64,000 nucleotides of DNA from Hominimerdicola alba (GTDB lineage: Bacteria; Bacillota; Clostridia; Oscillospirales; Ruminococcaceae). The position numbers were made by a program, and so were the translations under genes. A model generated the notes under the pieces. That model saw only the letters and a list, made by a program, of their open reading frames with translations. It searched no databases and was not told the DNA's origin. The stretch's first letter is position 1. Every line of letters starts with the position of its first letter. Shown here in pieces: positions 17,350 to 26,143 of the stretch. The stretch covers positions 1-64,000 of the forward strand of contig NZ_FOKQ01000016.1 in the NCBI RefSeq assembly GCF_900112155.1. The letters run 5' to 3'.

Positions 17350-17817
17350 ATGAAAAGGCTGATGTTCATTTCCTGCGTAATTATCCTGCTTACAGGCTGC
17401 GCGAATAATGTGCGCTCATCTGAAAATAAAACCGTTTCCAGTGAAAAGACAACTGTCGGCGAAAGTTCGTCAAACACGGTATCTTACGCCAGTGACAGTA
17501 CGGCTCAAAGCTATACTCAGATATCTCAGGAGGAAGCAAAAAAGATGATGGAAGCGAATGATCCGCACATTATCGTTGATGTGAGAAGGCAGGACGAATA
17601 CGACGAGGGGCATATCCCAAATGCGATATGTATCCCGAATGAGAGCATAACGGATACTCTGCCCGCCGAACTTCCCGACCTTGATCAGGTGATACTTGTG
17701 TACTGCCGAAGCGGCAGAAGAAGCAAGGAAGCATCGCAGAAGCTGTTCGATATGGGTTATACTCATGTGTACGAGTTTGGCGGTATAATAGACTGGACAG
17801 GCGATGTAGTGAAATAA
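17350..17817 (+). CDS. Rhodanese-like lipoprotein
   Basis: 155 residues. Signal peptide with lipobox LLTGC (Cys17), a Ser/Thr-rich linker (about 20-55), then a rhodanese domain (about 57-155). The domain shows DVRRQDEYDEGHIPNA and the active-site loop VYCRSGRRS with Cys119. Rhodaneses carry a persulfide on this cysteine and move sulfur or reduce thiols; the physiological substrate here is unknown. RBS AAAGGAAA. It has its own promoter and terminator. Confidence 0.85.
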   Translation: MKRLMFISCVIILLTGCANNVRSSENKTVSSEKTTVGESSSNTVSYASDSTAQSYTQISQEEAKKMMEANDPHIIVDVRRQDEYDEGHIPNAICIPNESITDTLPAELPDLDQVILVYCRSGRRSKEASQKLFDMGYTHVYEFGGIIDWTGDVVK

Positions 17818-17866
17818 TTACGCGCTGTTTCAGAGCTATCATCGGTTAAATTTGAAGTATATATCA

Positions 17867-17900
17867 AAGAGCTGTTACTGCGGTAACGGCTCTTGTTTCT
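17867..17900 (+). terminator. Terminator after the rhodanese gene
   Basis: Stem AAGAGCTGTTAC with its complement around TGCG (17867-17894), then TG TTT C TTT. Nothing further is seen up to 18075 apart from a fragment resembling the 8045-8132 element near 17974. Confidence 0.7.
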
Positions 17901-18075
17901 TTCCTGACGAGCTCCACCCTAATGCGGTGTGAGGTCGCAAAACAAGCATATTTTGGAGAATACAGTTTGAAATACGACAGTTTTGCGAACTTGCGATGAA
18001 AGGTCGATCGGCAGAGGATAAATTGATCTTGCAGTGCGTAGGGTTTTATGCTGACTGTGAATTTACTGCATAAAG

Positions 18076-18102
18076 AAAAGAGCCCCTATAAGGAACTCTT
18101 TT
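18076..18102 (-). terminator. Terminator after the 18148-18561 gene
   Basis: Stem AAAAGAG/CTCTTTT with a 13-base interior that also pairs partly; the minus strand continues with a short T-rich run. Confidence 0.55.
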
Positions 18103-18147
18103 CAATTGGCGATTATAATTGAATGCTGATAAAATTGCTTCATGCTT

Positions 18148-18561
18148 TTACTGCCTATCAAACCCATATGCAGTTATTTCCCAAAAACAATGTGCTAATA
18201 TTGTTGAGTATGAATAGTTTTTCAATGTTGTATCATCTATACTATACTGTAAAAAATCTGCATAAAAACAAGTTGAAATAGAATATACTTCATCTGAATC
18301 ATCGTATACACCACTGACATCATAATATAGTGATGTGTCGTTTTCGTCAAAATGTTCGACATATTCGTCTTCAACTGAATCGGTAATCCTAAAAGCAGAT
18401 ATATATACAGTAAATTTCTTATGTTTATGATTCGGTGTAATAGAAAGCAGCTTATTATATAGTTCAGCGTATTTATCTATATCTTTAGAGCCATAAAATT
18501 TCTGTATCCTTTCAGATATCTCAGCAAATTCAGTTTGTTTTAAAATATCATATATAGTCAT
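18148..18561 (-). CDS. Hypothetical protein, possibly DUF6557-like
   Basis: 137 residues, acidic, soluble. The C-terminal ILAHCFWEITAYGF block resembles DUF6557-type proteins (from memory, low certainty). RBS AAAGGACA. Its start overlaps the end of the small upstream gene by 14 bases. No function is inferred. Confidence 0.6.
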   Translation of the reverse strand: MTIYDILKQTEFAEISERIQKFYGSKDIDKYAELYNKLLSITPNHKHKKFTVYISAFRITDSVEDEYVEHFDENDTSLYYDVSGVYDDSDEVYSISTCFYADFLQYSIDDTTLKNYSYSTILAHCFWEITAYGFDRQ

Positions 18562-18667
18562 TTGTGTGTCCTTTCAAAGGTTTTCCGGATAATCTATCCA
18601 TCATCTGTTCTATTTCCAAGAAGTCTATATGCTCCTCTTTTTTTCCACAAACTTTTAACTCATACAT
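18548..18667 (-). CDS. Small hypothetical protein
   Basis: 39 residues (MYELKVCGKKEEHID and onward). A longer reading would start at 18790, but the promoter at 18732-18760 places the transcript start downstream of that codon, so ATG 18667 is used. AAAGGATG precedes it. It is translationally coupled to the next gene. Confidence 0.5.
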   Translation of the reverse strand: MYELKVCGKKEEHIDFLEIEQMMDRLSGKPLKGHTNDYI

Positions 18668-18731
18668 ACATCCTTTTATTCCTTTACCAGACAATTTTTT
18701 ATTCCATAATATAATTATTCGAACGTTAGAT

Positions 18732-18760
18732 ATTATACCATTCCGGAATGCAGCTGTCAA
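18732..18760 (-). promoter_or_regulatory. Sigma-A promoter of the 18148-18667 gene pair
   Basis: Minus strand TTGACA (18755-18760), 17-base spacer, TATAAT (18732-18737). Confidence 0.8.
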
Positions 18761-19460
18761 GGTATGAATCGAATGCAATCCACAATTCACCGAATATTAA
18801 TGCCGATCAATTACTAATTTATACACAGTCATCCCGAACGTTGTTGAGATTTAGTCCTGAGATAGATCCGGATATGACCACATATTTCCACAAGTGCTAA
18901 GCGTTCTGAATATATCGATAATACGAGTTTCGAAAAACATACTGTGTAAATTCCAGGACAATTCCATTCTATTCTCCGTTTTCGTCTTCAAAATCATCAC
19001 ACGATTTTTGTGAAATATCGTATTTTCGGGCTTTGAGCGATAGGCTTTAGTCTTCAAATATCTCTTGCCAAGCACCCCAAAAAGCCCGTAAACGGCAGTA
19101 GGATACCTATATAAGTTTTGCCACTAAGCATTTTGGGATTAGATCAATCGGTCGCTGTTGGGATAGTCGGATATTTGCTGTGTGCGATATTTTGCGAGCT
19201 TTCGCCCCTCGTTCCTCGGGTCGAGCTGTCAAATAACAGCGACTGCGTCGGCTGTGGCTTCGCTGTTTGACAGCGGGCGCGGCAATATATTTACGCGTAT
19301 AGAAAGAGCGTGGACGTTTTTTGTCCACGCTCTGAACTCTTTAATTGCCGCGCCTACTTGGTCGGGAGTTTGCTATGCTCTTCTAGTTCGCTGTACATTT
19401 TGGCTTTGCACCTTGACCGAGAGGCATAGCTTTGTTTAATGCTCTGCTTTGCTGCCGCGA
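18761..19460. other. Non-coding stretch with repeats
   Basis: About 700 bases without a credible gene. The left half shows nothing recognisable. From about 19150 the sequence matches pieces of other gaps in this window: GATAGTCGGATATTTGCT recurs near 32064, and the nested palindrome at 19276-19354 recurs at 59106-59186. Confidence 0.6.
19276..19354. repeat. Dispersed nested palindrome, copy 1
   Basis: Outer perfect inverted repeat GGCGCGGCAAT/ATTGCCGCGCC (19276-19286 and 19344-19354). Inside it a second perfect inverted repeat AGAGCGTGGAC/GTCCACGCTCT (19305-19315 and 19323-19333). The linker CAATATATTTACGC is conserved in copy 2 at 59106-59186. Shorter relatives of the inner hairpin serve as terminators at 32014 and 47309. 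Confidence 0.75.
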
Positions 19461-20621
19461 TTATTTATCCCCGTTCCCATCTTCAGAGAACAGCTTCACA
19501 TAAGCTCTCTGATTCTCAATAACTCCGAAAGCTCGGGCTCTCATGTATATTTTGATTGCCCAGTTGGTATGGGGGCGTATCTCGTTCATCTTATTGCTGC
19601 CCGAGCCTTTCACAACGCCGCCTGCTTTATTGCCCAGTATCATGCAGGCATCGTCATATTCCTCTTTTGTGACAGCCATAAGTGCATTTACGAATCTGAC
19701 ATGGGAGGGGTGGATAACTGTTCTTCCGATGAAGCCGTTTGCTTTATCCAGTATGACTTCGCGGAGAAGACCGTCCACCTCGTTATTAACAATAGTATGT
19801 CTTTTCAGCAGGCAGTCATCAAGGCTATGGGTGGGCAGTTCGCCGAACATCAGCTCTTTCGGGGCGCGGAAATATTCCCAGACAGGACCTGATATGACGT
19901 AGTCATTATTTCTTCCGCAGACGTTGATGATATCACACAGGCATTCACGGACGGTGAGTATATCGTATATTGAATGGTCAACGCCGCGCCTTACCCCGAA
20001 TACCGAGGAGAAATCCGTGCCGCCCACACGCACCTGCAGTACCAGGTCGCGGTATTTATCGAGTATATTTTTTATGCCCAGAAGTTCGGTCATACGGCTT
20101 TCTTTATAGGCTACCTCGGGGCTTTCGATAATGGGCATACCATAGAGGACATCGTCCAGTTTTTCGTTGAGTTCTTTAAGGTATGCGAAATATTCCTCGC
20201 CGTTTTCGGCATTGAATTTTGGGAAATTTATACCGCACAGCGCCCTTGACCTGCGTTTGTTCAGCCCTGCGGCAAAGTGCCTGAACTGTTCGGGGTTTCT
20301 TGTTCTGACAAATATCAGCGGTATATTATCGGGGGAAAGTGTACCCTCTTCGGCGGCGAATGCCACTGTATCCAGCAGGCGGTAGACGTTCTGCTCGGCG
20401 GCTTCAACGCTTTCCTCGGGGCAGGCGTCCTCAAAGCAAAGCACGACTGTGGTAAGCCCGGGCATAGCGCCGCTGAGTATCTTCGGGGTAAAATCCTTGG
20501 TGCCTGGCATATACATAGTAGCGCCCAGGCAGTACTGCAAAAGCTCTCTGTCGGTATATTTATCGAAGTCCTCCGGGGGGCGGACGAAAGTAAAATCGGG
20601 GTTATACAGATGATGACGCAT
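19461..20621 (-). CDS. HpcH/HpaI aldolase / citrate lyase beta-like protein
   Basis: 386 residues, cytoplasmic. Features of the CitE-like TIM barrel: MYMPGTKDFTP near residue 37, CFEDACPEE, the VGGTDFSS block and GRTVIHPSH near the C-terminus. The family cleaves or forms carbon-carbon bonds of acyl-CoA or keto acids with Mg2+. This longer variant resembles the aldolases found in Ter stress-response biosynthetic clusters; none of the partner genes (ATP-grasp, phosphoribosyltransferase, TerD) are adjacent, so it is an orphan here. RBS AAAGG; own promoter upstream. Confidence 0.75.
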   Translation of the reverse strand: MRHHLYNPDFTFVRPPEDFDKYTDRELLQYCLGATMYMPGTKDFTPKILSGAMPGLTTVVLCFEDACPEESVEAAEQNVYRLLDTVAFAAEEGTLSPDNIPLIFVRTRNPEQFRHFAAGLNKRRSRALCGINFPKFNAENGEEYFAYLKELNEKLDDVLYGMPIIESPEVAYKESRMTELLGIKNILDKYRDLVLQVRVGGTDFSSVFGVRRGVDHSIYDILTVRECLCDIINVCGRNNDYVISGPVWEYFRAPKELMFGELPTHSLDDCLLKRHTIVNNEVDGLLREVILDKANGFIGRTVIHPSHVRFVNALMAVTKEEYDDACMILGNKAGGVVKGSGSNKMNEIRPHTNWAIKIYMRARAFGVIENQRAYVKLFSEDGNGDK

Positions 20622-20677
20622 CGCTTAACGACCTTTCTGTTTTAATTGAATAATTAACTATATACTTTATAATATAT

Positions 20678-20706
20678 ATTATAACATTCGATCACTAAAA
20701 TGTCAA
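20678..20706 (-). promoter_or_regulatory. Sigma-A promoter of the aldolase gene
   Basis: Minus strand TTGACA (20701-20706), 17-base spacer, TATAAT (20678-20683). Confidence 0.75.
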
Positions 20707-20788
20707 TGTTGACGACCAATATCGTTGAAAGGCATATTTTTCGGGGATAGAGGAAATAGTCAAAAAATATCAAAAATACATAAAAAAG

Positions 20789-20835
20789 TATCGAAAATCT
20801 AATGTGGTATTTTTTACCATATTCGATTTTTGATA
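20789..20835. promoter_or_regulatory. Long palindrome upstream of the GH16 gene (candidate operator)
   Basis: TATCGAAAATC (20789-20799) and AATGTGGTA (20801-20809) are mirrored by TACCATATT and GATTTTTGATA (to 20835). It lies about 43 bases upstream of a TATAAT (20878-20883) that has no good -35 box, which suggests an activator-dependent promoter for the glucanase. Confidence 0.5.
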
Positions 20836-20967
20836 TATAGTTATTGGTTTTTAATATAAATTCCAAAAGTTCAATGATATAATGAAGTTGTCATTAAGGA
20901 CAAATTAAGCAGAAAAACCAACAAACTTATGTAATGAATGTACAATTCAGAAGTGGAGGTATTTCAA

Positions 20968-22233
20968 ATGAAAGTAAAAAGGATTATTAGTTTTCTGACA
21001 GCAGCAGCTATGTCTGCGGGAATGATGATGAATGTAAATGCTGCACAGCGTTTCACAGGCAGCTATTTCGGCACAGGTTTTGACAGCTATGAGTGGGGCA
21101 CTATGGAGGCTTCCGACGGCTGGTCCAACGGCGGAATGTTCGACTGCACCTGGAGCAAGAACAATGTTCAGTTCTCAGGCGGCAAGATGAACCTTTCCAT
21201 CACAGGCAACAGCTGGCAGGGCTATCAGGGCGCTGAGTACCGTACTACCCAGACTTTCGGTTTCGGTATGTATGATGTAAGCATGAAGCCCATCAAGAAT
21301 GACGGCGTTGTAAGCTCATTCTTCACCTACACAGGTCCTACCGACGGCACTGTATGGGACGAGATCGATATCGAGTTCCTGGGCAAGAACACCAATCAGG
21401 TACAGTTCAACTACTACACCAAGGGTCAGGGCAACCACGAGTATCTCTACAACCTGGGCTTTGACGCTTCACAGAGCTTCCACCAATACGGTTTCTACTG
21501 GGACAGCACCAGCATCACCTGGTATGTTGACAAGAAGCCTGTATACACAGCTTACAGGGATATCCCCCAGACACCCGGCAAGATCATGATGAATGTTTGG
21601 AACGGCACAGGCGTTGATGAGTGGCTCAACCACTTCAACGGCAGAGCTCCTCTGACTGCACAGTATGACTGGATCTCCTACACTGCTCCTACAGGCAATA
21701 CTCAGCAGCAGACAAACACCAATACTCAGAACAATAACCAGAACTACAACAATAATAACAACAATAACAACAATCAGCAGACCACCAATAACGGCGGCAA
21801 TTTCAACAGCACACAGAAGTACGCTATCAAGTCCGTTAACAGCGGTAAGGCTCTGGATGTAAGCTGGGGCAGCAAGGATGACGGCGCTAACGTTCTTCAG
21901 TACAGATACAGCGGCTACGAGAACCAGAAGTGGTATCTTGAGAAGCAGTGGGACGGCTACTATGTGATCAAGTGCGCTAACAGCGGCAAGGTGCTTGATG
22001 TGGCATGGGGCAGCAAGGACGACGGTGCAAACGTTCAGCAGTGCAGTGCAAACGGCGGTGACGCACAGAAGTGGGAGCTGAGAAAAGTCGGCAACAACTA
22101 TGCGCTCATCAACAAGGGCAGCGGCAAGGCTCTGGACGTTGAAGGCAAGTCCAAGAACGACAACGCTAACGTTCTCCAGTGGAGATACACAGGCGGTGCT
22201 AACCAGCTCTGGAGCATTGAAGCAGTTTACTGA
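20968..22233 (+). CDS. Secreted GH16 beta-glucanase (lichenase type) with ricin-B carbohydrate-binding domain
   Basis: 421 residues from ATG 20968 (GGAGG upstream). Signal peptide to about residue 26. GH16 domain about 29-240 with the catalytic motif DEIDIEFLG (131-139; Glu132 nucleophile, Glu136 acid/base by family knowledge). An Asn/Gln-rich linker (about 245-275) and a ricin-type beta-trefoil (CBM13, about 280-421) follow, with three repeats of SGKxLDV-(A/S)WGSKDDGANV-Q. The WDEIDIEFLG context and length suggest an endo-1,3-1,4-beta-glucanase acting on cereal mixed-linkage glucan. No dockerin, so it is released or bound through the CBM. GC-rich codon use compared with its AT-rich upstream region. 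Confidence 0.93.
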   Translation: MKVKRIISFLTAAAMSAGMMMNVNAAQRFTGSYFGTGFDSYEWGTMEASDGWSNGGMFDCTWSKNNVQFSGGKMNLSITGNSWQGYQGAEYRTTQTFGFGMYDVSMKPIKNDGVVSSFFTYTGPTDGTVWDEIDIEFLGKNTNQVQFNYYTKGQGNHEYLYNLGFDASQSFHQYGFYWDSTSITWYVDKKPVYTAYRDIPQTPGKIMMNVWNGTGVDEWLNHFNGRAPLTAQYDWISYTAPTGNTQQQTNTNTQNNNQNYNNNNNNNNNQQTTNNGGNFNSTQKYAIKSVNSGKALDVSWGSKDDGANVLQYRYSGYENQKWYLEKQWDGYYVIKCANSGKVLDVAWGSKDDGANVQQCSANGGDAQKWELRKVGNNYALINKGSGKALDVEGKSKNDNANVLQWRYTGGANQLWSIEAVY

Positions 22234-22272
22234 TAAACTTCCCCTGATTAAATATTTGTTGGACAAAGCAAT

Positions 22273-22306
22273 GACCGACAGCGGGTTATCCCGTCTGTCG
22301 GTTTTT
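22273..22306 (+). terminator. Terminator after the GH16 gene
   Basis: ACCGACAG...CTGTCGGT stem with an inner GGG/CCC pair, followed by five T. Confidence 0.85.
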
Positions 22307-22416
22307 GCTTTTGCTTATCATATAAATTATCTCATTGGCACAATACATCAAATAATCGGATGTATTCTTTCCCCCGCTTACGGCAGAGGAAGAACATATC
22401 TCAATAAATATCCATT

Positions 22417-22470
22417 AATATACCGAAGTATGGATCGGTATATTAAATAAGATCATATTGATCTTATTTC
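22417..22470 (-). terminator. Two hairpins ending the GH5 gene
   Basis: AATATACCG/CGGTATATT (22417-22444) and AAATAAGATC/GATCTTATTT (22446-22470). The second overlaps the stop codon of the GH5 gene. Neither has a long T-run, so termination strength is uncertain. Confidence 0.5.
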
Positions 22471-23705
22471 GCGTTTGCGATTATCGCATCGGTGACGGTA
22501 TCGGTGAACCATGTGCAGGTGTTTCTGTCAAAGATACCGAAAAGCTCGTTGCCGGATGAATAGTATCCGTTATCCCACCATACGCAGGGTATGCCGCCAA
22601 GCATCTCGGCGTATTCGATATATGCCGATACCCATTTTGCACGCTCTTCGTCGTTGTTGTTCTTGCAGACAGCACCATATTCGGTGATGATAACGGGAAT
22701 ATCCTTATCGAGGTAATTCTCTTTCAGGTTGGACATCAGGGTTATCAATTCGCCGTCGCGGGAGTTATCCCATTCAAAGAGCTCCCAGTCAGCATTAGCA
22801 TTATATGTGAATGCATAGGGTGTATATGCGTGTATCGAGAAACCGATGTGGTCGTCCTCGGGGATAGCTGTATCCTGTATTACGTTAAGTCCGCATGAGG
22901 ATGCATAAGTGGTCATCAGCAGAAGACGCTTTTCGTTGTTGCCGCCTGTTGCGCGGACGGTGTCAAGGAATGTCTGATTGAGTCTTTCAACACAGCGTCT
23001 GCCTTCTTCTGTGCCGCCGTTCCATTCTTCGGGAGAGCCTTTTACACGGGGTTCGTTGAGACCCTCAAATATCAGATGGTCGCCGTAATCCTTGAAGCGC
23101 TCGGCTACCTGCTTCCAGATAGCGGCAGTCTTTTCATCAACAGCGTCGATATGTTCGTTATCGGGGATACGCCAGTCTTCCTCGTGGTGGGAGTTTATGA
23201 TGACGTAAGCGCCGTCATCGTAGGCGTAGTTTACTACCTCCTGCACGCGGGCGAGCCAGTCTTCGTCTATCTTGTAATCGGGACCGTCACCCACATGACC
23301 GCCCCAGGTAACGGGTATTCGGATAACATCAAAGCCCTTGTTATAGACAGCGTCTATCATTTCCTTGGTGGTCTTGGGGTTGCCCCAGTTGACTTCCGAT
23401 GCGTTGCCTGCGGCACCTGTGGCATCGAGGGAATTTCCAAGATTCCAGCCTGTCTTCATTTCTGCTACCAGCTCCATAGCGGAAATATCCCTGACTTCGC
23501 CGCTTCTTGCCAGTTCCTCGTTTGAGAGCAAAGTCGTATCGCCTGCGGGCTGAGCATCGCTGTCAGCAGTACTTTCGGCGGCTGAAGAAGTATCCTTCTT
23601 TTCAGCCTGTGAGGAATCTTTGCCGTTTCCGGGTCCGCAGGAGACCAGTCCCGAAGAAGCCATAGCCAGCACGGTTATAAGTGTTACGAGTTTTATTTTG
23701 TCCAT
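22464..23705 (-). CDS. GH5 cellulase-like lipoprotein
   Basis: 413 residues from ATG 23705 (GGAGGTGA upstream). Signal peptide with lipobox GLVSC, Cys23, and a Ser/Ala/Asp-rich linker to about 60. The GH5 barrel shows WNLGNSLDA (87-95), RIPVTWGGH, NSHHEED, LNEPR with Glu218 as acid/base, SIHAYTPY, and ITEYGAV with Glu342 as nucleophile. The pattern fits the GH5 endoglucanase group that includes many Ruminococcus cellulases. It is anchored to the membrane by lipid, unlike the dockerin proteins. Divergent from an AraC regulator with shared operator-like repeats. Confidence 0.93.
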   Translation of the reverse strand: MDKIKLVTLITVLAMASSGLVSCGPGNGKDSSQAEKKDTSSAAESTADSDAQPAGDTTLLSNEELARSGEVRDISAMELVAEMKTGWNLGNSLDATGAAGNASEVNWGNPKTTKEMIDAVYNKGFDVIRIPVTWGGHVGDGPDYKIDEDWLARVQEVVNYAYDDGAYVIINSHHEEDWRIPDNEHIDAVDEKTAAIWKQVAERFKDYGDHLIFEGLNEPRVKGSPEEWNGGTEEGRRCVERLNQTFLDTVRATGGNNEKRLLLMTTYASSCGLNVIQDTAIPEDDHIGFSIHAYTPYAFTYNANADWELFEWDNSRDGELITLMSNLKENYLDKDIPVIITEYGAVCKNNNDEERAKWVSAYIEYAEMLGGIPCVWWDNGYYSSGNELFGIFDRNTCTWFTDTVTDAIIANAK

Positions 23706-23785
23706 AGCTGTCACCTCCGTAAACAAGTAGGTCGTTATTTATCTGTTATAGATATTTTACCCGATTTGTTTATTCGCCGCAATAT

Positions 23786-23871
23786 CATATAATGCAATTA
23801 AGTTAACATATAATGCAAATCTAAAAAATTTACAGAAAATACGTCTTGAATTAATCTGCATTATATGTTAA
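23786..23871. promoter_or_regulatory. Operator cluster between GH5 and AraC genes
   Basis: CATATAATGCAA occurs at 23786-23797 and 23807-23818 (21 bases apart, two helical turns), and the inverted copy TGCATTATATGTTAA lies at 23857-23871, mirroring TTAACATATAATGCA at 23803-23817. This arrangement is typical for an AraC-family dimer controlling divergent genes. Confidence 0.7.
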
Positions 23872-23896
23872 TATATACAAAAAAGGGGGGATACCT

Positions 23897-24700
23897 GTGC
23901 GCATAACAAATGTAGGCTGCAATCACTGGCATGATGCCGATTTTTTCATAGACCGTCCCGATGGTTCGGGGGATTATCTTTTGCTGCTGCTGAAGACCTC
24001 TGCGGTATTTGTTACCGATAAAGGAGAGCAGACTGCTGAAGCGGGGTCGTTTATGCTGTACAAGACGGGTACTCCCCAGTGTTACCGCTCGGATGGCGGG
24101 CGATACGGCAACGACTGGTTCCATTTTCTGCCCGAGAGTACAGAGGACGAGAATTTTCTGAAAGAGCTGGATATACCCTTTGATACCCCTGTGAGGATAG
24201 ACAGTCTTTCGGAGCTGACGGTGCTTATCAGCATGATGTGCCACGAGCATTACTCGGGCGGGATATACTCCACCGATACCTGCGACCTGCTGGTGAAGCT
24301 GTTTTTCCTAAAACTCAGCGACAAGCTCCACAGGACAGTCGAGCGTGGCACGGGCAGCGGCTACGAGGATATGTCGGTGCTGAGAGCGAAGATATACAAC
24401 GACCCTGCCCGCAAGTGGAACATTGAAGAGCTTGCCCATGAGATGACTATGAGCCGTTCTTCATTTCAGCACGGCTACAAGAAGCTCTTCGGGGTGACAC
24501 CAATGACCGATGTCATCGCGGCGCGCACCGAAAGGGCGGAGTACCTGCTGTCCTCCACCAGCCACAGCGTAAACAGGATAGCCCAGATGTGCGGGTATTC
24601 ATCGGATATACATTTTGTCAGGCAATTCAGGAAAGTCAAGGGCGAGAGCCCCACGGAATATCGGACGAGGGTGAAGAACAAGCGGCAGAACGATAAGTGA
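23897..24700 (+). CDS. AraC-family transcriptional regulator
   Basis: 267 residues, GTG start after AAAAGGGGGG. The N-terminal cupin-like sensor (about 1-140) is of the sugar-binding AraC type. Two helix-turn-helix motifs lie at the C-terminus (about 172-265): WNIEELAHEMTMSRSSFQ and VNRIAQMCGYSSDIHFVRQF. Divergent from GH5 and 12 bases from the phospholipase D-like gene downstream. It probably responds to a sugar released from glucans and acts at the repeats at 23786-23871. Confidence 0.88.
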   Translation: MRITNVGCNHWHDADFFIDRPDGSGDYLLLLLKTSAVFVTDKGEQTAEAGSFMLYKTGTPQCYRSDGGRYGNDWFHFLPESTEDENFLKELDIPFDTPVRIDSLSELTVLISMMCHEHYSGGIYSTDTCDLLVKLFFLKLSDKLHRTVERGTGSGYEDMSVLRAKIYNDPARKWNIEELAHEMTMSRSSFQHGYKKLFGVTPMTDVIAARTERAEYLLSSTSHSVNRIAQMCGYSSDIHFVRQFRKVKGESPTEYRTRVKNKRQNDK

Positions 24701-24712
24701 GGGGGGACATAT

Positions 24713-26083
24713 ATGAAAAAGAGACTTGCATCGGGCATTATGGCGGCGCTGATGCTTTGCGGCTGCGGTTCTGTAAAGAACGGCAGTGTGAAAGACAGCA
24801 GTTCTTCGGCGTCGGAGGTATTATCTTCCGTGGAGGAGTTATCCTCTGCAGGCGAGGTAAGTTCTGCTGTTAAGGCAGATGAAAGTTCTCAGGCGCGTGA
24901 AGTATATGTCCGTCCCGATATGCCCGCCCATCTCACGCAACAGCTTGATATCCTTGACAGGGCGGGTGACAGATTTTATCTGCTGACGAACAGCCGTTAT
25001 CCCGTTTATTCCAATACCGAGGTAAGCTATTTCCCCACCGGGGAGAGCTTTTACGAAGCTCTGCTTGATGAACTGGCTCAGGCTGAAGAAACTATATTTC
25101 TGGAGTATTTCATAGTCAGGGACGGCGAGATGCTTGGCGGCATACTTGATATCCTTACAGAGAAGATAGCCGATGGGGTAGATGTAAGGCTGTTATGCGA
25201 CGGATTTCAGCAGAACGATGCTTTCTGCGAAGAGATGAAAGGTTACGGCATAGACTGTCGGCTTTACCGCGAACCGGACCATGTAAGCATCAACGAGCGC
25301 GACCACCGCAAGCTGGCTGTAATTGACGGCAAGACGGCTTTTATGGGCGGTGTGAATCTGGCGGACGAATATATAAATGTGGATTCGCCCTACGGCAGGT
25401 GGAAAGATGCGGCCATACTTATGCGGGGCGATGCTGTGCGCAGCTGTACCGAGCTTTTCTTTGAGCAGTGGGATAGCGGCGCTGAGCTTGAAAACTCCGC
25501 TGAGTATATCGGCAGGGCGGAACCTGCTGATGCTGAGGGCTATGTAATGCCATACGGCGAATCGCCTTATGACGGGGTGGATGCGGCTCGGGAGATCTAT
25601 CTGGAGATAATGGATTCGGCTGAGGATTATCTGTACATCACAGCGCCGTACCTGAACATAGATGACGAGGTGGAGGATGCGATATGCTCGGCGGCGGAGC
25701 GTGGCGTTGAGGTGATAGTGATAGTTCCGGGAGTGCCCGACAAGCTGTATATGGAGCTTATCGCGAGGACACATTATGAGCGTTTGGTGGATTCGGGAGT
25801 GAAGCTTTACAGGTTCACCCCGGGATTCATACATTCAAAGCTGTTCGTCAGCGACGACCGCGTTGCCACAGTGGGCAGTGTGAATCTCAACAGCCGAAGC
25901 TTTTACTGCGATTTTGAATGTGGTGCGGTGCTGACGAATGTTCCCTGCATAGCAGATATCAAGGCAGATATCCTTGACACTCTGGCGGAATGCGAGCTTA
26001 TCACCGAGGAGAAGATCATCCCCCTGACACCGGGAGAAGAGGTTCGTGCGGCGATGATGGCGAATTTGAATGGGATGATGTGA
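24713..26083 (+). CDS. Phospholipase D / cardiolipin synthase-like lipoprotein
   Basis: 456 residues. Lipobox LMLCGC (Cys18) and a Ser-rich linker to about 60. Two HKD motifs: HRKLAVIDGKTAFMGGVN (near 197) and HSKLFVSDDRVATVGSVN (near 371), the pattern of cardiolipin synthases and related PLD enzymes. Classical cardiolipin synthases have two N-terminal membrane helices; here a lipid anchor replaces them, so the enzyme would work on the outer face. Co-transcribed with the AraC gene. Confidence 0.85.
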   Translation: MKKRLASGIMAALMLCGCGSVKNGSVKDSSSSASEVLSSVEELSSAGEVSSAVKADESSQAREVYVRPDMPAHLTQQLDILDRAGDRFYLLTNSRYPVYSNTEVSYFPTGESFYEALLDELAQAEETIFLEYFIVRDGEMLGGILDILTEKIADGVDVRLLCDGFQQNDAFCEEMKGYGIDCRLYREPDHVSINERDHRKLAVIDGKTAFMGGVNLADEYINVDSPYGRWKDAAILMRGDAVRSCTELFFEQWDSGAELENSAEYIGRAEPADAEGYVMPYGESPYDGVDAAREIYLEIMDSAEDYLYITAPYLNIDDEVEDAICSAAERGVEVIVIVPGVPDKLYMELIARTHYERLVDSGVKLYRFTPGFIHSKLFVSDDRVATVGSVNLNSRSFYCDFECGAVLTNVPCIADIKADILDTLAECELITEEKIIPLTPGEEVRAAMMANLNGMM

Positions 26084-26103
26084 AGGTCTGCGGAAAACAA
26101 AAC

Positions 26104-26139
26104 CCCCGAAGCAAATCAAATGCTTCGGGGTAATTTTTA
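26104..26139 (+). terminator. Terminator between the PLD gene and asnA (convergent)
   Basis: CCCCGAAGCA/TGCTTCGGGG stem followed by TAATTTTTAT; it can serve both strands. Confidence 0.8.
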
Positions 26140-26143
26140 TCTA

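Noticed and set aside
21760-21785. Run of AAC/AAT codons that looks like a microsatellite
   Set aside because: It codes the Asn-rich linker of the GH16 protein, common in secreted modular enzymes.
21469-22266. A 265-codon frame opposite the GH16 gene
   Set aside because: Antisense of the CBM13 repeats and Asn-rich linker; the Val/Ile repeats are explained by the reversed Asn codons.
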